Source of the DNA: Shewanella litorisediminis
Lineage (GTDB): Bacteria > Pseudomonadota > Gammaproteobacteria > Enterobacterales > Shewanellaceae
Direction: 5' to 3'
Assembly: GCF_016834455.1 (NCBI RefSeq)
Contig: NZ_CP069213.1
Span: 3,387,501-3,451,500 of the forward strand
DNA length: 64,000 nt
Part shown: positions 1-7,737 of the stretch, one piece after another
Layout of the letters: each line of letters starts with the position of its first letter
Position numbering within the stretch: position 1 is the stretch's first letter
Made by a program: the position numbers and the translations under genes
The notes under the pieces: generated by a model
Told to the model about the DNA's origin: nothing
What the model saw: only the letters and a program-made list of their open reading frames with translations
The model's database searches: none

Positions 1-746
1 TCCACCACACCGCGCTCCACCAGGCTCAAGATGCCGTCGGAAAACAGCTCCGTATGTACCCCAAGGTGCTGGTGATTGCCAAGGCACCCCAGCACGGCAT
101 CGGGAATACCGCCAATCCCCATCTGCAGACAGTCGCCGTCGCGCACCAGTGCCGCCACATTGCGACCAATGGCCTGACTCACGGCATCTGTGGTGGCAAG
201 GGCATGTTCCGGCAGCTCCATGGGGGCTTCAAACACGGCGTCAAAACGGGTCAGCGGAAGAAAACTGTCGCCGTGGGTGCGGGGCATGCGGGGGTTGATG
301 TGGGCAATAATCTTGCCCGCCACCTCACAGGCGGCTCGGGTCGCCTCCACCGAAATCCCCAGGGAGCACATGCCATGCTTATCCGGCGGGGACACCTGCA
401 CTATGGCAGTGTCGATACGCTGCTCACGGCGGCGAAAAAGCTTTGGCACCTCAGACAGAAACACCGGCACATAGTCGGCACGGGCACTGGCGAGCAATTC
501 CCGGGTCGGCTTGCCACCAAAATAGCAGCGATGGCGTAAATGCCCCTCAAGCTCAGGGCCACTCAGGCACTCGGCATGCTCGGTATGCAATTGTAATAAC
601 GTAAGGTTGGTGCGGGTCAGCGCATGTTTGGCCAGGGCCTCCAACAAGAGTCTTGGCGTCGCCCCCATGGAGTGGGTCCAGATGAATTCGTCATTATCGA
701 TTAACGATACCGCCTCCAGGGCAGTAGCACAGTACTTGGGGACCAT
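1..746 (-). CDS. Acetyl-CoA hydrolase/transferase family protein, 3' end beyond window
   Basis: This is the N-terminal 248 residues of a CoA-transferase or hydrolase. The reading frame is open from an ATG at 746 to the window edge. Family members move CoA between acetate and an acyl-CoA, or hydrolyse acetyl-CoA, through a glutamyl-CoA intermediate. The glycine-rich motif GIGGIPDAV lies at about residues 210-218. HTELFSDG follows, with the expected catalytic glutamate near residue 233. Full-length members have roughly 430 residues, so about 58% is present. The frame is conserved and unbroken. Whether it is a succinyl-, butyryl- or 4-hydroxybutyrate-type enzyme cannot be told from this part. 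It is transcribed away from the LysR-type gene at 1272. Confidence 0.88.
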   Translation of the reverse strand, partial: MVPKYCATALEAVSLIDNDEFIWTHSMGATPRLLLEALAKHALTRTNLTLLQLHTEHAECLSGPELEGHLRHRCYFGGKPTRELLASARADYVPVFLSEVPKLFRRREQRIDTAIVQVSPPDKHGMCSLGISVEATRAACEVAGKIIAHINPRMPRTHGDSFLPLTRFDAVFEAPMELPEHALATTDAVSQAIGRNVAALVRDGDCLQMGIGGIPDAVLGCLGNHQHLGVHTELFSDGILSLVERGVV

Positions 747-1271
747 CGGGCTTCCTTGATGAATCAGACATTGCTGTTATAGCAGCAAATTTCCCCCATC
801 ATCCCGACACAGATCATGTTTTGGCCGGCTAAACGCCCGAAATCCAAAACACAGACATGAGGCAACTTATGTCGGTCAAGGGGTAACGGACGGCGCGGCC
901 CCAAACAGCCCGTACAGCAGGCCATCCCTGATAGCCAATAGCTGTTGCCATTCAATGGTGGCAAACTGCTGGCCTGAACAAATCCTATCAGGAGCCATTT
1001 ATCCCCGCCGTTCAGCAGTTAGTGTTCCTCACTACCCCAAGCGCATAATTTTATTACCTAAAAGTTTAAAAGTGCTCCTGAAACGCCGCAGATTCAGGTT
1101 TCAAAGTCACTCCCATGGGACGTTAATACTGAGTTAACTGTGATCTGAGCCGCAGAATTTTTAGCCAAGCTGTGCCACAAAAACCTTTGGCAATTGGTTA
1201 ATTTTTAAACAAAAGATCCATTCCCTTTGCCTGTTAACGCCCCCGAAAGCTGCCGATAGAGGGAGATTGTC
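747..1271. other. Divergent intergenic region, no gene seen
   Basis: These 525 bases separate the CoA-transferase gene (minus) from the LysR-type gene (plus). Short open frames exist but lack ribosome sites and recognisable protein features. The region presumably carries both promoters; I could not place a convincing -35/-10 pair. Confidence 0.5.
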
Positions 1272-2258
1272 ATGCTGAAGAAAGTGAGCCGACTCGATTA
1301 CTTTACCCTGCAGGTATTTATCGGACTGGTTGAACTTAAAAGCGGCAGTGCGGTGGCCGAGCGATTGCGTACCACTCAGTCCAAGGTGAGCCGCAGCCTG
1401 ACCTGCCTGCGGGAGGTGCTGGAAGACGAACTCTTTATCCGTCAGCAATATGGCTTCGAACCCAATCAGGTGGCCGTCACCATCTATCCCATGGTCAAGA
1501 CCATAGTGGAACAGTACGACAAGATAGTGGCCGCCACCATAGACAGGGGGGCTGAGCCCTATCAGCTCAGCGTCGCCACCTATGAGCAGTGGTCGCTGAT
1601 GGCAATGAACTGCGTGCACAACACCTGTCACTGCATCGAGGGTGGGGTCAGCATCAATATTCAGCCCTGGACCGACAAAATCAACCAACGCCTGTGTCAG
1701 GGCAAGGTCGACTGCAGCATCTCCACCGAACCCATCAATCACCCCATGGTGAACAACTTTAAGCTGGGGGACATCACCCACTTCTTCATCGTCGCCCGCC
1801 GTGGCCATCCAATCTTAACCAGCGACGACCCCTTAAAGCAGATGTTCAACTACCATATCGCCCTGGTGAACACCAACCTGCAGGAGCAGGAGCCTCACCC
1901 CATAGAGCTGTATGCCAAAGCCAGAAAGATTGATATCCGCGTGGCCCTCAAGAGCCCGAGCCTGAGGATGCTGGTGGATCATGTCAGTCACAGCGAGGAT
2001 ATTGCCCTGCTCTCCTCGGCGATGTCGATGGCCTATTTCGAGAATCGCAACGATGTGGACTATCTGGATATCTCGAAGGTCTGGCTGCAAGCCGCAGACC
2101 TCGGGACAGAGAGCTACTATCTGCATTGCCACAAGGGGATAAAGCAAGAGCTGGCCAACTGCCTGCGCAGGGTGTTGACGGAGAAACTGACAGAGATGCA
2201 GGCCCATTGTGAACAGGTGGCCCAGGCTCGCGCGCCAGTTGACCTGCCGAGCCTTTAG
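1272..2258 (+). CDS. LysR-type transcriptional regulator
   Basis: A 328-residue protein with an N-terminal winged helix-turn-helix of the LysR type. The segment with TTQSKVSRSLTCLREVL at about residues 34-50 is the recognition-helix region, followed by DELFIRQQYGFEPN, the usual wing sequence in slightly divergent form. The rest matches the length of the periplasmic-binding-like effector domain. The ATG is preceded by GAGGGAG. The gene converges with a second LysR-type gene at 2353-3327. The two share the pattern KVSR-L-R-D-LFIR-G-EPN-YP-VK-V, which suggests paralogy. The effector and targets are unknown. The neighbours, a CoA-transferase and an nrfBCD module, are only weak hints. Confidence 0.85.
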   Translation: MLKKVSRLDYFTLQVFIGLVELKSGSAVAERLRTTQSKVSRSLTCLREVLEDELFIRQQYGFEPNQVAVTIYPMVKTIVEQYDKIVAATIDRGAEPYQLSVATYEQWSLMAMNCVHNTCHCIEGGVSINIQPWTDKINQRLCQGKVDCSISTEPINHPMVNNFKLGDITHFFIVARRGHPILTSDDPLKQMFNYHIALVNTNLQEQEPHPIELYAKARKIDIRVALKSPSLRMLVDHVSHSEDIALLSSAMSMAYFENRNDVDYLDISKVWLQAADLGTESYYLHCHKGIKQELANCLRRVLTEKLTEMQAHCEQVAQARAPVDLPSL

Positions 2259-2352
2259 GCAAACAACCACGTCAGCCTGAGAAGCGATACACGCCCAATA
2301 GCCTGTTGAGTTAAACGGTTAAGCGGCTACCCAGTGCCACCTTAATGCCGTG

Positions 2353-3327
2353 CTAGTGCACGTTCTGCTGGATAAGCTGGGCGATTTCCTGCTTCAACCA
2401 ATCGAGATAGGCGCCCCCACGGCCACTGCGGCTCAGCATATAGAGCCTGGGATAGGGCTGATCCTGATAAACGCGTGCAGTATCCATACCCGACAGGCAG
2501 CACACGTGCAGACCGGGGAGCAGCTCACTGTGCTCGTACACCTTACTGTAAGGCAGCAGACTCACTGTCTTATCGTCAGACAGATAGCGATACAACTGAT
2601 TGAACTCCAGCCCTTCCCGCCCCAACTCCACCGGTGCCGGATGGCAGTTTAGCCGCTGCTGGGCACAGTAACGCTGGAACGGATCGGGGGCCTTTTTATC
2701 CAACTGTCCAAAGGCGCTCAGATAGGGATAATTGGCGATGTTGGCAAGGCTTATCTCCTGGTGCAGCATCGGATGCTTGAGGGAGCAGAGCAGATATAGA
2801 TGGGTCAACTCCTTGAGGGGCGTGACGTTCAGTCTGTCGTCTTGCAGCGCCTTGTCCGAGCATTCGCTGACAACAGCAAGATCAACAAGCCCCTGCGCCA
2901 GATCTTCCACCAGATCCACAGAGCCGGTCCGCAGCTCATAACTCATGGGCAGTTGCGCCTCATTGATGGCGCCGCTCAGGCGTTGGGGCAGCTCGGCAAT
3001 CAAGAGGTCACTCACGTAGAGCACCATCACCTGGCTCGTGGCCAGATCGTGGCAACTCTCCAGCTGATGCAGCTGCTCACCGCACTGCACCAGGGCTTTG
3101 ACCAGGGGGTAGAGTTGACGGGTAAATTCATTGGGTTCGAGGCCGTGCTTCTTACGAATAAACAAAGGATCGTTAAAAATCATCCTCGCATGTTGTAAAC
3201 AGCGACTGACCTTGGGAGCGGGTATATTCATCTCCATCGCCACCGACGAAGCAGAATGCTTTTCATACAAATTAACTAATATATTGGCACTCAGCATATC
3301 TAAACTATCCAGAGTCATATTTTTCAT
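2353..3327 (-). CDS. LysR-type transcriptional regulator (divergent paralogue)
   Basis: A 324-residue LysR-type protein. The helix-turn-helix region contains NIPAPKVSRCLQHAR and then DPLFIRKKHGLEPNEF; a C-terminal effector-binding domain of normal length follows. I start it at the ATG at 3327 (MKNMTLDSL) because GGAGAGG sits nine bases upstream. An in-frame ATG at 3348 would add seven residues but lacks its own ribosome site. Its 5' side faces 364 bases of AT-rich DNA and then an ISAs1 element. Before that insertion it was divergent to the DUF2726-like/nrfBCD genes, so it may have regulated them. That is inference only. Confidence 0.82.
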   Translation of the reverse strand: MKNMTLDSLDMLSANILVNLYEKHSASSVAMEMNIPAPKVSRCLQHARMIFNDPLFIRKKHGLEPNEFTRQLYPLVKALVQCGEQLHQLESCHDLATSQVMVLYVSDLLIAELPQRLSGAINEAQLPMSYELRTGSVDLVEDLAQGLVDLAVVSECSDKALQDDRLNVTPLKELTHLYLLCSLKHPMLHQEISLANIANYPYLSAFGQLDKKAPDPFQRYCAQQRLNCHPAPVELGREGLEFNQLYRYLSDDKTVSLLPYSKVYEHSELLPGLHVCCLSGMDTARVYQDQPYPRLYMLSRSGRGGAYLDWLKQEIAQLIQQNVH

Positions 3328-3702
3328 TTCAAAATACCTCTCCGTCATTGAATATACCCACTCGCAGTATAGTAAATATATTTAAGCTGACAATGACTTT
3401 ATTCGATATTAATAAAAAAATAAAATAGACCCAGATCATATTTCTAAATTTCAATCATTTACAAAAATCCAGCAAGAGATTAATTTTCATACCAAACCGC
3501 TTCAATCCCCGCCGTATTTCAGATATTCAACAATTAAAAAACACATATCTAATTATTGATTATCTACAAAATGAAATAGCTAAATATAAGTATCTGACCC
3601 AAGGCTAATTTTTAATAGTCCGATTTCAATATTTATTGAAAATAAAGCTCATGGCGTAATAATTACATCGAGAGTTAAGAATGAAAATAACCTTGGAGGT
3701 TT
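3328..3702. other. AT-rich intergenic region with the orphaned ribosome site
   Basis: This stretch is AT-rich and has no convincing gene. Its right end carries TTGGAGGT (about 3694-3701), a strong Shine-Dalgarno sequence. Before the ISAs1 insertion that sequence stood directly before the ATG of the gene now starting at 4919. The promoter of that gene and of the LysR-type gene at 3327 should lie here. Confidence 0.6.
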
Positions 3703-3712
3703 ACTATGAACA
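3703..3712. repeat. ISAs1 target-site duplication, left copy
   Basis: ACTATGAACA here is repeated exactly at 4916-4925 on the far side of the element. Ten bases is within the range known for ISAs1-family insertions. The duplicated ATG is the start codon of the interrupted gene. Confidence 0.95.
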
Positions 3713-4915
3713 CAGGGCAGGATCCCACTTTGAGTTGAACTTTTACACAGCCTTATGATCAGATCAGCATTAGTCATAACCAGCTGACAGACATGAATCT
3801 TTTGGAACACCTTGAAACACTGCCCGATCCTCGTAAGGAAATCAATCTTAAACACAACTTGGTTGACGTAGTCTTCCTGACACTCTCTGCCGTACTCAGC
3901 GGTGCAACCGGCTGGAAGTCGATCCAGGAGTTCGGTGAAGAACAACTCGACTGGTTACGGCAGTACCGCCAGTTTGAGTATGGTATCCCCAGACGACACT
4001 GTATCGCCAACATTATCAAAGCCTTGGATAGTGAGCTTCTGCTGCAAACGGTGTTCAGCTGGATCAACGAGAAACGGCAGAGCGAAGGTAAGTCGGTCAT
4101 CGCTCTTGACGGTAAAACGATGCGCGGTGCGTGGAGTGACGACGTTAAAAATGCACTTCATGTCGTCAGTGCGTTCGATGTCAGCAACGGTGTCACGCTT
4201 TATCAGGACAGTTCGAATACCAAAGGCAAAGAAGCCGAGATTGCCCGAAACGTGATTGATGCCTTGGCACTGGATAACGCAATTGTCACGCTCGACGCGT
4301 TGCACTGCCAGGTCGCCACCATGAGCACAATTACACAGCGCAAAGGCGATTTCGTGATCCAGGTGAAGTCCAATCAAAAAGCGCTGCTTGAGGAAGTGCA
4401 GGCGTCATTCCGTAACCTTTATGACTCAAAGGAACTGGAAACGTATGAACAGTCCAACACCGGTCATGGCCGCAAGGAGTGCAGGACCGTGATGCAAACT
4501 GAAGCCGAGTTGTCACCAGACCTGAAAAAGAAATGGCCCCATATAAAGTCACTGATAGAGGTCGCCAGCGAGCGGACTGTTAATGGTAGCACATCATGTT
4601 CGTCACGTTGGTACGTCAGCTCCCTGCCAGTGGACGCTGAGGAAGCAGCTCGCACAATCCGCGACCACTGGGCCGTTGAGAACCAACTGCACTGGGTGCT
4701 GGACGTTGTTTTTCGCGAGGATGCTTTGAAAGTGTCAGATCCAGAGGGTGCTAAACATTTGGCCCTATTCAACCGTGCGGCACTAAGTGCAATAAAACAG
4801 CACAATGGCAAGAAAGACAGCCTTGCAGGTAAGCGCCGGCGTGCAGCTTGGAGCCCTGTATTTCGTTCAGAGCTGCTCTTTGGCTAAATTATGCACAAAG
4901 TGGAATCCCGCCCTG
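3713..4915 (+). mobile_element. ISAs1-family insertion sequence, copy 1, complete
   Basis: The element is 1203 bp long. The left end begins CAGGGCAGGATCCCACTTTG and the right end, read inward, begins CAGGGCGGGATTCCACTTTG, giving imperfect terminal inverted repeats of about 20 bp with two mismatches. One transposase gene fills it. A perfect 10-bp duplication (ACTATGAACA) flanks it, so the insertion appears recent and uneroded. A copy of identical length in the opposite orientation lies at 20635-21837. The encoded transposases are identical. Confidence 0.97.
3793..4887 (+). CDS. ISAs1 family transposase (copy 1)
   Basis: A 364-residue DDE transposase of the ISAs1/H-repeat family. The N-terminal part begins MNLLEHLETLPDPRK, typical of the family. 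Candidate catalytic residues are the Asp in ALDGKTMRGA (about residue 106), the Asp in LDALHCQ (about 168) and the Glu in WAVENQLHWVLDVVF (about 296). The length is normal and the frame intact, so the enzyme should be active. The translated sequence equals that of the second copy at 20663-21757. Confidence 0.97.
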   Translation: MNLLEHLETLPDPRKEINLKHNLVDVVFLTLSAVLSGATGWKSIQEFGEEQLDWLRQYRQFEYGIPRRHCIANIIKALDSELLLQTVFSWINEKRQSEGKSVIALDGKTMRGAWSDDVKNALHVVSAFDVSNGVTLYQDSSNTKGKEAEIARNVIDALALDNAIVTLDALHCQVATMSTITQRKGDFVIQVKSNQKALLEEVQASFRNLYDSKELETYEQSNTGHGRKECRTVMQTEAELSPDLKKKWPHIKSLIEVASERTVNGSTSCSSRWYVSSLPVDAEEAARTIRDHWAVENQLHWVLDVVFREDALKVSDPEGAKHLALFNRAALSAIKQHNGKKDSLAGKRRRAAWSPVFRSELLFG

Positions 4916-4925
4916 ACTATGAACA
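4916..4925. repeat. ISAs1 target-site duplication, right copy
   Basis: ACTATGAACA, identical to 3703-3712. It supplies the ATG (4919-4921) of the following gene. Confidence 0.95.
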
Positions 4926-5428
4926 CCACCACTATCGTTATTTTAAGTTATGCATTTATGTACTTTGTTTTGTTCGTCATTTGTCCTCTGGTCATCGTGA
5001 CCTTCGTAATGACGTGCATCAAGTTCTTCAGATCAAGCGAGACTCAGCTGGTCGATGCCGCCGTCTGTATCAAGCCTCACTTGCTCGACAAGGATTCAAT
5101 GCACTTTCTGAAAAGCTTAAAGGCCATCGCCGCCAACCGCTACGATGTCCTTTACGGAGCCTCACTGGTGAATGTAGTCGACCTTGATGACTCCGTCAGG
5201 AACCACGAAGAGGTGCAGGACTTTATGGAGCACTGCCACCTGGATTACGTGGTCGTCGACAACGAATCTTCTGCGGTCAAACTCGTGGTGAGCGACCCTG
5301 CAACCAGCTCTCCCGAGCAGATGAAGTTTGTTGAAAAATGTTTGGATTACATAGGTGTACAGCTGATTAAGCTGGACAAAGACAAGCATTGCGACGAAGC
5401 CTTGCTGCGCAACGCACTCGCCGCCTGA
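4919..5428 (+). CDS. Membrane-anchored DUF2726-like protein, cut off from its leader by ISAs1
   Basis: A 169-residue protein starting MNTTTIVILSYAF. One long hydrophobic segment (about residues 4-35) is followed by a soluble domain. That domain contains FLKSLKAIAANRYDVLYG, CHLDYVVVDNES and FVEKCLDYIGVQLIKLD, the order of motifs in DUF2726, a restriction-endonuclease-like fold. The molecular function is unknown. The start codon lies in the target duplication: the native ribosome site (TTGGAGG) stayed at the left of ISAs1, 1.2 kb away. The frame is also open upstream into the element from 4805, so a fusion product is possible. Expression is probably lost or altered. It precedes the nrfBCD-like genes by 98 bp and may have shared their promoter. 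Confidence 0.7.
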   Translation: MNTTTIVILSYAFMYFVLFVICPLVIVTFVMTCIKFFRSSETQLVDAAVCIKPHLLDKDSMHFLKSLKAIAANRYDVLYGASLVNVVDLDDSVRNHEEVQDFMEHCHLDYVVVDNESSAVKLVVSDPATSSPEQMKFVEKCLDYIGVQLIKLDKDKHCDEALLRNALAA

Positions 5429-5455
5429 TGGGTGTCTGTCACCGTAACGCCCCAT

Positions 5456-5482
5456 GAGCGTCAAACCGACCACTTGACGCTC
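5456..5482. other. Hairpin between the DUF2726-like gene and the cytochrome gene
   Basis: GAGCGTCAA and TTGACGCTC form a perfect 9-bp stem around a 9-base loop. No T-run follows, so it is not a typical terminator. It could be an RNA-processing or stability element. Confidence 0.5.
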
Positions 5483-5526
5483 CTCATTCCCACAACGTCA
5501 TGCTCACTGAGGTGTAAGGATGCATT

Positions 5527-5988
5527 ATGTGTCAAATTACCCCTTGTACTGCGCTGCTGGCCAGCGTCCTGACTCTGGGCTTGGTGGGCCTGGCGCCCAG
5601 TGCCTTAGCCGTCGACGAGCAGGACAGCCGCAGCTGTATCAAGTGTCATAAACGCAATGGCCAACTCGATGGCATACATGCAAGCCCCGGCCTGGCCATT
5701 CTCTGCCAGGACTGTCACGGCCCCAAAGGCAGCCATCCCAAGCAGGGATCGACCATCATGGCTTTTGGGCTCGATAGCCCATTCTCCGCTCCGGAACGCA
5801 GCGCCGTCTGCCTGACCTGCCACGACCATCAGGCCCTGGGGGAGGTTGAATGGACCCACAATGTGCACGCCAACCGCCTTGGCTGTGACCAGTGCCATCG
5901 ACTCCATCCCGAGGCAGACCCCATGTTGTCGCTGGATACGCAACAACATAGCCAGCTGTGCGTAAGCTGCCACAAAGTCGAACAATAG
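5527..5988 (+). CDS. nrfB: NrfB-like pentaheme c-type cytochrome
   Basis: A 153-residue exported protein. A signal peptide of about 28 residues ends near PSALA. Five CXXCH haem-binding motifs follow: CIKCH, CQDCH, CLTCH, CDQCH and CVSCH. Five haems and the downstream nrfC/nrfD-type genes match NrfB, the periplasmic carrier that passes electrons from the quinol-oxidising NrfCD complex to nitrite reductase NrfA. No nrfA is present here, so the terminal reductase must lie elsewhere or be a different enzyme; related NrfCD pairs also serve sulfite reduction. The next gene starts ten bases after the stop, which indicates an operon. Confidence 0.85.
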   Translation: MCQITPCTALLASVLTLGLVGLAPSALAVDEQDSRSCIKCHKRNGQLDGIHASPGLAILCQDCHGPKGSHPKQGSTIMAFGLDSPFSAPERSAVCLTCHDHQALGEVEWTHNVHANRLGCDQCHRLHPEADPMLSLDTQQHSQLCVSCHKVEQ

Positions 5989-5998
5989 GAGGCCTGTC

Positions 5999-6691
5999 AT
6001 GCAAGTTTCCAAACGCCAATTTCTTAAAGGGGTTGGGGCGCTACTGACCGGTGTCTCTGTGTATGGGGCCACCCGCACACTCCAGGCCGATTCCCTGCTT
6101 CAGCCCGAACCGGAAAGCGAGACCAAATACGCCATGGTGCATGATGAAAATGCCTGTATCGGCTGTAATGCCTGCGTTCAGGCCTGCCGTGAAGTCAATC
6201 ATATTCCCGAGGGCGTCACCCGGGTGAAGATAGAACGCAAGGGGCCCTTTGGTGAGTATCCAAACCAGAGCTATCGCTTCAGCCGTGTATCCTGTCAGCA
6301 CTGCGAAGCCGCGCCCTGTGTACGGGTCTGCCCCACAGGCGCCGCCTATATCGATAAAGAAACCGGCATAGTCGCGGTTAACAGCGACCGCTGCGTGGGT
6401 TGCCAGTATTGCATCGCCGCCTGTCCCTATCAGGTCAGGTATATCCACCCCGAGACCCGCACCGCCGATAAGTGCGATTTCTGTCAGAAGAGTCGCCTGG
6501 CCCAGGGATTACTGCCTACCTGTGTCGAGGCCTGCCCCACCAAGGCACTGACCTTCGGCAATCTCAAGGATCCCGAGTCGGATCTGGTCAAGCTGCTTAA
6601 AGCCAAGCCCAGTTACCGCGCCAAGGTGGATTTGGGCACCCGGCCCAAGCTGTTCCACATTCAAACCATAGATGGGGAGATAATGCTATGA
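5999..6691 (+). CDS. nrfC: NrfC-like 4Fe-4S ferredoxin-type subunit
   Basis: A 230-residue protein with a Tat-like leader (SKRQFLKGVGALL; Lys-Arg replaces the usual Arg-Arg). Four cysteine groups follow: CIGCNACVQAC, CQHCEAAPCVRVCP, CVGCQYCIAACP, and CDFC with a later CVEACP. That is enough for four [4Fe-4S] clusters. This is the DmsB/NrfC pattern: a periplasm-facing iron-sulfur subunit that takes electrons from NrfD and passes them to NrfB. Its last four bases overlap the start of the next gene (ATGA), so translation is probably coupled. Confidence 0.9.
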   Translation: MQVSKRQFLKGVGALLTGVSVYGATRTLQADSLLQPEPESETKYAMVHDENACIGCNACVQACREVNHIPEGVTRVKIERKGPFGEYPNQSYRFSRVSCQHCEAAPCVRVCPTGAAYIDKETGIVAVNSDRCVGCQYCIAACPYQVRYIHPETRTADKCDFCQKSRLAQGLLPTCVEACPTKALTFGNLKDPESDLVKLLKAKPSYRAKVDLGTRPKLFHIQTIDGEIML

Positions 6692-7629
6692 GTGCTTTTC
6701 ATTTCGAAGGCCTGGTATGGCATTGGCCTATCGCCATATACCTCTTCCTCGCAGGATTGTCTGCCGGGGCGGTATTTTTCGCCATCATGCTGAAACACTT
6801 CAAGTTATACCATGAGGCATGGCATTCGCCTTTCGTGCAGGCGGCGGCCATCATAGCCCCGGTCGCCGTGTTTGGTGGCCTTGGGATCCTGGTATTCGAC
6901 CTCACCCGGCCACTGGATTTCTGGAAGATTCTGGTGTTCTACAACACCACCTCTGTGATGTCCATGGGGGTGCTGGTGCTGATGGCCTACCAGGTGGTGC
7001 TGTTTGCCTGGATAGCCTGCATCTTCCAGCGCCGCATCAGCCAGTTGCTGGGCAAACGCCTGCCTATCGTCCAGCGGCTGCTCAATTGGCTGGTTCTGCA
7101 GGAAGCGGCTATCACCGGTATTCTGGTGATCCTCGCCATCTCCCTTGGAGCCTATACCGGTTTCCTGCTGTCGGCACTGATTGGCTTCCCGCTGCTCAAT
7201 AACCCGGTACTGCCGTTGCTGTTTTTGATCTCAGGGCTCTCCTCCGGCGCCGCCGCGACCCTGCTGGGGGGTGTGCTGCTCAGGGGCAATCCCAATGGCG
7301 TCGAAGTGCGTTTTATCCACGGCATAGAGATCCCCCTCATACTGGTGGAAATCGGCCTGCTGTTCACCTTCTTCGTGGGATTAATCCTCTCTGGGGGGCA
7401 GAGCCAGGTTGCCGCGCTCAACGCACTGGGGTTTGGCTTCTGGGGTTGGATCTTCTGGGCCGGCGTGGTCGGCATGGGCCTTACCCTGCCGCTGGCCTTT
7501 AACCTGTGGATGAAGGTCTCGGCGGACAGAAAGTTCGCCTATGTGGCGGTCACTGCCAGTTTCAGCCTGTTAGGGGTGTTCTTGCTGCGCAACTTTATCC
7601 TCTACACCGGCCAGATGACGGGGACCTGA
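6688..7629 (+). CDS. nrfD: NrfD/PsrC-family quinol-oxidising membrane subunit
   Basis: A 313-residue integral membrane protein with about eight hydrophobic segments. It begins FHFEGLVWHWPIAIYLFLAGLSAG-like, with the typical Trp-Pro and Leu-Ala-Gly pattern of the NrfD/PsrC family. Members oxidise menaquinol or ubiquinol and hand electrons to the partner ferredoxin subunit. With nrfB and nrfC it makes a complete electron-input module but without a terminal reductase. It ends at a strong bidirectional terminator. Confidence 0.88.
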   Translation: MSAFHFEGLVWHWPIAIYLFLAGLSAGAVFFAIMLKHFKLYHEAWHSPFVQAAAIIAPVAVFGGLGILVFDLTRPLDFWKILVFYNTTSVMSMGVLVLMAYQVVLFAWIACIFQRRISQLLGKRLPIVQRLLNWLVLQEAAITGILVILAISLGAYTGFLLSALIGFPLLNNPVLPLLFLISGLSSGAAATLLGGVLLRGNPNGVEVRFIHGIEIPLILVEIGLLFTFFVGLILSGGQSQVAALNALGFGFWGWIFWAGVVGMGLTLPLAFNLWMKVSADRKFAYVAVTASFSLLGVFLLRNFILYTGQMTGT

Positions 7630-7706
7630 TCCTCGCTGGCCTCCATCCTGGAACACGCTTCCATTGCGTGGGGCCAGATTGAGAAAAACCGGCGCGGCCA
7701 ACTGAC

Positions 7707-7732
7707 AAAAAGGGAGCCTGAGCTCCCTTTTT
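7707..7732. terminator. Bidirectional terminator, nrfD / ABC exporter
   Basis: AGGGAGC-CTGA-GCTCCCT hairpin flanked by A-run and T-run, so it can act for both convergent genes. Confidence 0.9.
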
Positions 7733-7737
7733 ATTCA

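Noticed and set aside
54..539. Plus-strand frame at the left edge
   Set aside because: The minus strand encodes a clear CoA-transferase here with conserved motifs.
4805..4918. Longer start for the DUF2726-like gene inside ISAs1
   Set aside because: The extra 38 codons are out-of-frame transposase DNA. The true ATG lies in the target duplication and was joined to TTGGAGG before insertion.
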